Below, piece after piece: positions 62,371 to 64,000 of a DNA stretch of 64,000 bases. How positions within the stretch are numbered: position 1 is the stretch's first letter; every line of letters begins with the position of its first letter. Both the position numbers and the translations under genes were made by a program. Source of the DNA: Flavobacterium sp. CF136 (GTDB lineage: Bacteria > Bacteroidota > Bacteroidia > Flavobacteriales > Flavobacteriaceae). The DNA lies in NCBI RefSeq assembly GCF_000282055.1, contig NZ_AKJZ01000040.1, positions 62,001-126,000 of the forward strand, written 5' to 3'. The notes under the pieces were generated by a model. It saw only the letters and a program-made list of their open reading frames with translations, was not told where the DNA came from and made no database searches.

Positions 62371-63500
62371 ACTGTTAAATACGCATAGGCAAACGAAAAC
62401 CTCCCGCTTTCCGGAACTGATAATAAAATATGTTCTCCTTTTTTTAATTTTCCCGAATTCATCAATTCTTCAAGAGCGATGTAAATGGAGGCTGAGCCAA
62501 CGTTACCAACTCTCAGAAGATTCATAAACCATTTTTCATCCGCAATTACAATCCCTTTTTCGTCCAGTCCTTTTTTTAGCCCTTCTACAAAGAAATTGGA
62601 TGAAACGTGCGGTAAAAAATAATCAACTTGTTCTGCTGTAATATTATTTTTTGCCATCGCATCGCTCATACTTTCAACACCTTTTGGCAAAATAAATTCG
62701 TCTAACAATTTTACATCCTGCTTAACAGCAAATACGGATTCGTTTAACCATTGTTCAGGAGTAAAGTCACTCCATGGTTTTATTTCTCCATTTTCTAATT
62801 TATCACCCCCGGCATACATACATGTTTCAAGTTCGAATGCGTACGAATAGGATTCCATCCATTCAATTTTCAATGAAACAGCGCCTTGTCCGGGTTTGTT
62901 TTCTAATAAAAAAGCACCGGCACCGTCAGATAACATCCAGCGTAAAAAATCTTTTTTGAAAGCAATAATAGGCTGTTCTTCAAGATTTTTTAAATTGATT
63001 ATTTCGTGATTGTATTTTTGGGCCGAAAGCCATGTTGAAACTTTTTCAGATCCTGTGCAGACAGCATTTTTTGAATTTCCAGACTTTATCGAAAGAAAGC
63101 CGTATTTTAATGCATTCATTCCGGAGCAGCAAATACCCGTAGAAGAATTTAATTCAACCGATTTGTTTTTAAGTAAGCCATGAACCATAGCAGCATGCGA
63201 AGGTGCCAGAACATCAGGCGATGAGGTGCCGCAAGAAAGGACTTCCAAATCCTGGGGCGTAAAATTTTCATCAAATAATTGTACAACAGCATTTCGGGTT
63301 AACTCCGTATTATTATGTGTACTCTTTCCATTTTTATCAATGGCATAGTGGCGACTCGCGATTTTATTATTGCGTAAAATAATACGTCTTGCTTTTGAAG
63401 CAGTATCATTTATCAATCCTAAATAGTTTTCCATTTCATCGTTCGAAACGGCTTCATTTGGCAAATACTTTGCAGCTTTGGTAATATATACTTCAAACAT
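62364..63500 (-). CDS. darB: DarB-like ketosynthase (FabH family), dialkylresorcinol synthesis
   Basis: A 378-residue beta-ketoacyl-ACP synthase III family enzyme. The catalytic Cys is Cys125 in GICCSGMNALKY, with the His in FLPHVSSNFFVEGL and the Asn in VGNVGSASIYIALEE. DarB joins two beta-keto acyl units into a cyclohexanedione that becomes a dialkylresorcinol, the second half of flexirubin. Assignment as DarB rests on the position next to a DarA-like gene in a flexirubin cluster. Its start overlaps the darA stop by 8 bases. Confidence 0.82.
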   Translation of the reverse strand: MFEVYITKAAKYLPNEAVSNDEMENYLGLINDTASKARRIILRNNKIASRHYAIDKNGKSTHNNTELTRNAVVQLFDENFTPQDLEVLSCGTSSPDVLAPSHAAMVHGLLKNKSVELNSSTGICCSGMNALKYGFLSIKSGNSKNAVCTGSEKVSTWLSAQKYNHEIINLKNLEEQPIIAFKKDFLRWMLSDGAGAFLLENKPGQGAVSLKIEWMESYSYAFELETCMYAGGDKLENGEIKPWSDFTPEQWLNESVFAVKQDVKLLDEFILPKGVESMSDAMAKNNITAEQVDYFLPHVSSNFFVEGLKKGLDEKGIVIADEKWFMNLLRVGNVGSASIYIALEELMNSGKLKKGEHILLSVPESGRFSFAYAYLTVC

Positions 63501-64000
63501 AATTTAAATTAGTATTCTGAACTCCTTGATAATATTGAGTTTCTCTTTTTATGGTTTTTAGTTTAAAAGGATAGGTAATAATGTGCAATATATATACTAT
63601 TGGTGAGATTAACCATATAGCTAAGAATAAATAAATATAAAATATTTTAAGAAGTGGTTTTCTGTTTTTTTGATTTTTATAAATGAATTTAGACCATTTA
63701 TTAAAAATTTTATTTGCAGTTTTATCAACCGTAATTAAATAAGGACTAATTCTGACACCATCCAGAGCTACCAATTTCGGCTGTAAATTAGTTAAATTAT
63801 TTTGATTGAATTCTGAAAGTATCGCTTCTCCAAATTTTGTTGACTCCTGAATATCCTTTTCAGAAACTCCGGGTAACGGAAAGAAGCCTAAATATTTTTT
63901 CTTTACACCGGAAAACATCCAGTCAACAATGGTAATTACACTAATTAAGTTTCCAACCCGATCTGTCAAAGCTACATTTCCCACTAACTGAGCATTTGCC
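63493..64000 (-). CDS. darA: DarA-like enzyme, 5' end beyond window edge
   Basis: The C-terminal 168 or so residues of a protein whose frame is open to the right edge. A GTG at 63984 is internal, since coding continues through the last bases (codons for Ala-Asn-Ala-Gln-Leu). Near the start is VGNVALTDRVGNLISVITIVD, then VALDGVRISPYLITVDKT and a C-terminal membrane-like segment (IFYIYLFLAIWLISPIVYIL). This fits DarA, which cooperates with DarB in resorcinol synthesis and contains a flavodoxin/NAD(P)H oxidoreductase-like part. Identity rests on context and partial similarity. Confidence 0.68.
   Translation of the reverse strand, partial: ANAQLVGNVALTDRVGNLISVITIVDWMFSGVKKKYLGFFPLPGVSEKDIQESTKFGEAILSEFNQNNLTNLQPKLVALDGVRISPYLITVDKTANKIFNKWSKFIYKNQKNRKPLLKIFYIYLFLAIWLISPIVYILHIITYPFKLKTIKRETQYYQGVQNTNLNYV

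Overview
The window is low-GC DNA (roughly one third G+C by eye) from a Bacteroidetes bacterium, almost certainly a Flavobacterium or a close relative of Flavobacterium johnsoniae. Four things point there. Promoters have the Bacteroidetes -7 form TAnnTTTG. There is a gliding/type IX secretion lipoprotein (SprE/PorW type). The ATP synthase operon holds BEFHAG without beta and epsilon genes. About 25 kb belongs to a flexirubin (aryl polyene plus dialkylresorcinol) pigment cluster. No rRNA, tRNA, CRISPR array, integrase or transposase was seen.

Layout. 1-5.2 kb: the 3' part of purD, two small membrane protein genes, upp, and a DUF4254/family-9 glycosyltransferase pair. 5.7-9.3 kb: an outer membrane beta-barrel receptor-like protein with a GLPGLI partner, closed by a hairpin terminator. 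9.4-12.8 kb: a PaaE-type reductase, then a DUF5687 membrane protein with its ABC ATPase. 12.9-21.8 kb: sprE, a bactofilin, an AtpZ/AtpI-like protein, a small membrane protein, then atpBEFHAG and a strong terminator. 21.9-22.75 kb: a gene-free stretch with an array of twelve alternating hairpin units. 22.8-29.9 kb: a GNAT acetyltransferase, a polysaccharide flippase, dut, a sugar nucleotidyltransferase, a TPR protein, a DUF4292 lipoprotein and a degenerate EnvC-like protein, plausibly an envelope biogenesis run. 29.9-33.3 kb (minus strand): transglutaminase, alpha-E and circularly permuted ATP-grasp genes. 33.6-39.2 kb: rbfA, an FtsX-type permease, a MATE exporter, a secreted protein with a tandem duplication, and a dusB-like gene.

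From 39.3 kb to the right edge the minus strand carries the flexirubin cluster, entering from beyond position 64000 and ending at a long inverted repeat at 39246-39342. In transcription order: darA (cut by the edge), darB, two ApeP-like hotdog proteins, a small unknown protein, a BtrH-like acyltransferase, an ABC exporter, a thioesterase, a ketosynthase, a truncated ketosynthase-like protein, an acyl carrier protein, a second active ketosynthase, a chain-length-factor-like ketosynthase, a polysaccharide deacetylase-like protein, a LolA-like protein, a lipoprotein, two small porins, an ApeI-like dehydratase, a small secreted protein, a GT2-DUF2062 protein, a large RND-acyltransferase fusion, an FAD desaturase-like protein, a C45-type acyltransferase lipoprotein and a CoA-ligase-like enzyme.

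Together these would build a polyene on an acyl carrier protein, make a dialkylresorcinol, ester-link the two and carry the pigment to the outer membrane. No aromatic amino acid ammonia-lyase and no ketoreductase are in the window, so the cluster presumably continues past the right edge.

The observations most worth a second look are the hairpin array at 22031-22504, which shows compensatory changes; the split His/Glu catalytic residues among the three dehydratase-like pigment proteins; the RND-PlsC-Rossmann-like fusion; and the poorly understood ATP-grasp/alpha-E/transglutaminase operon with its seven-glutamine tail.
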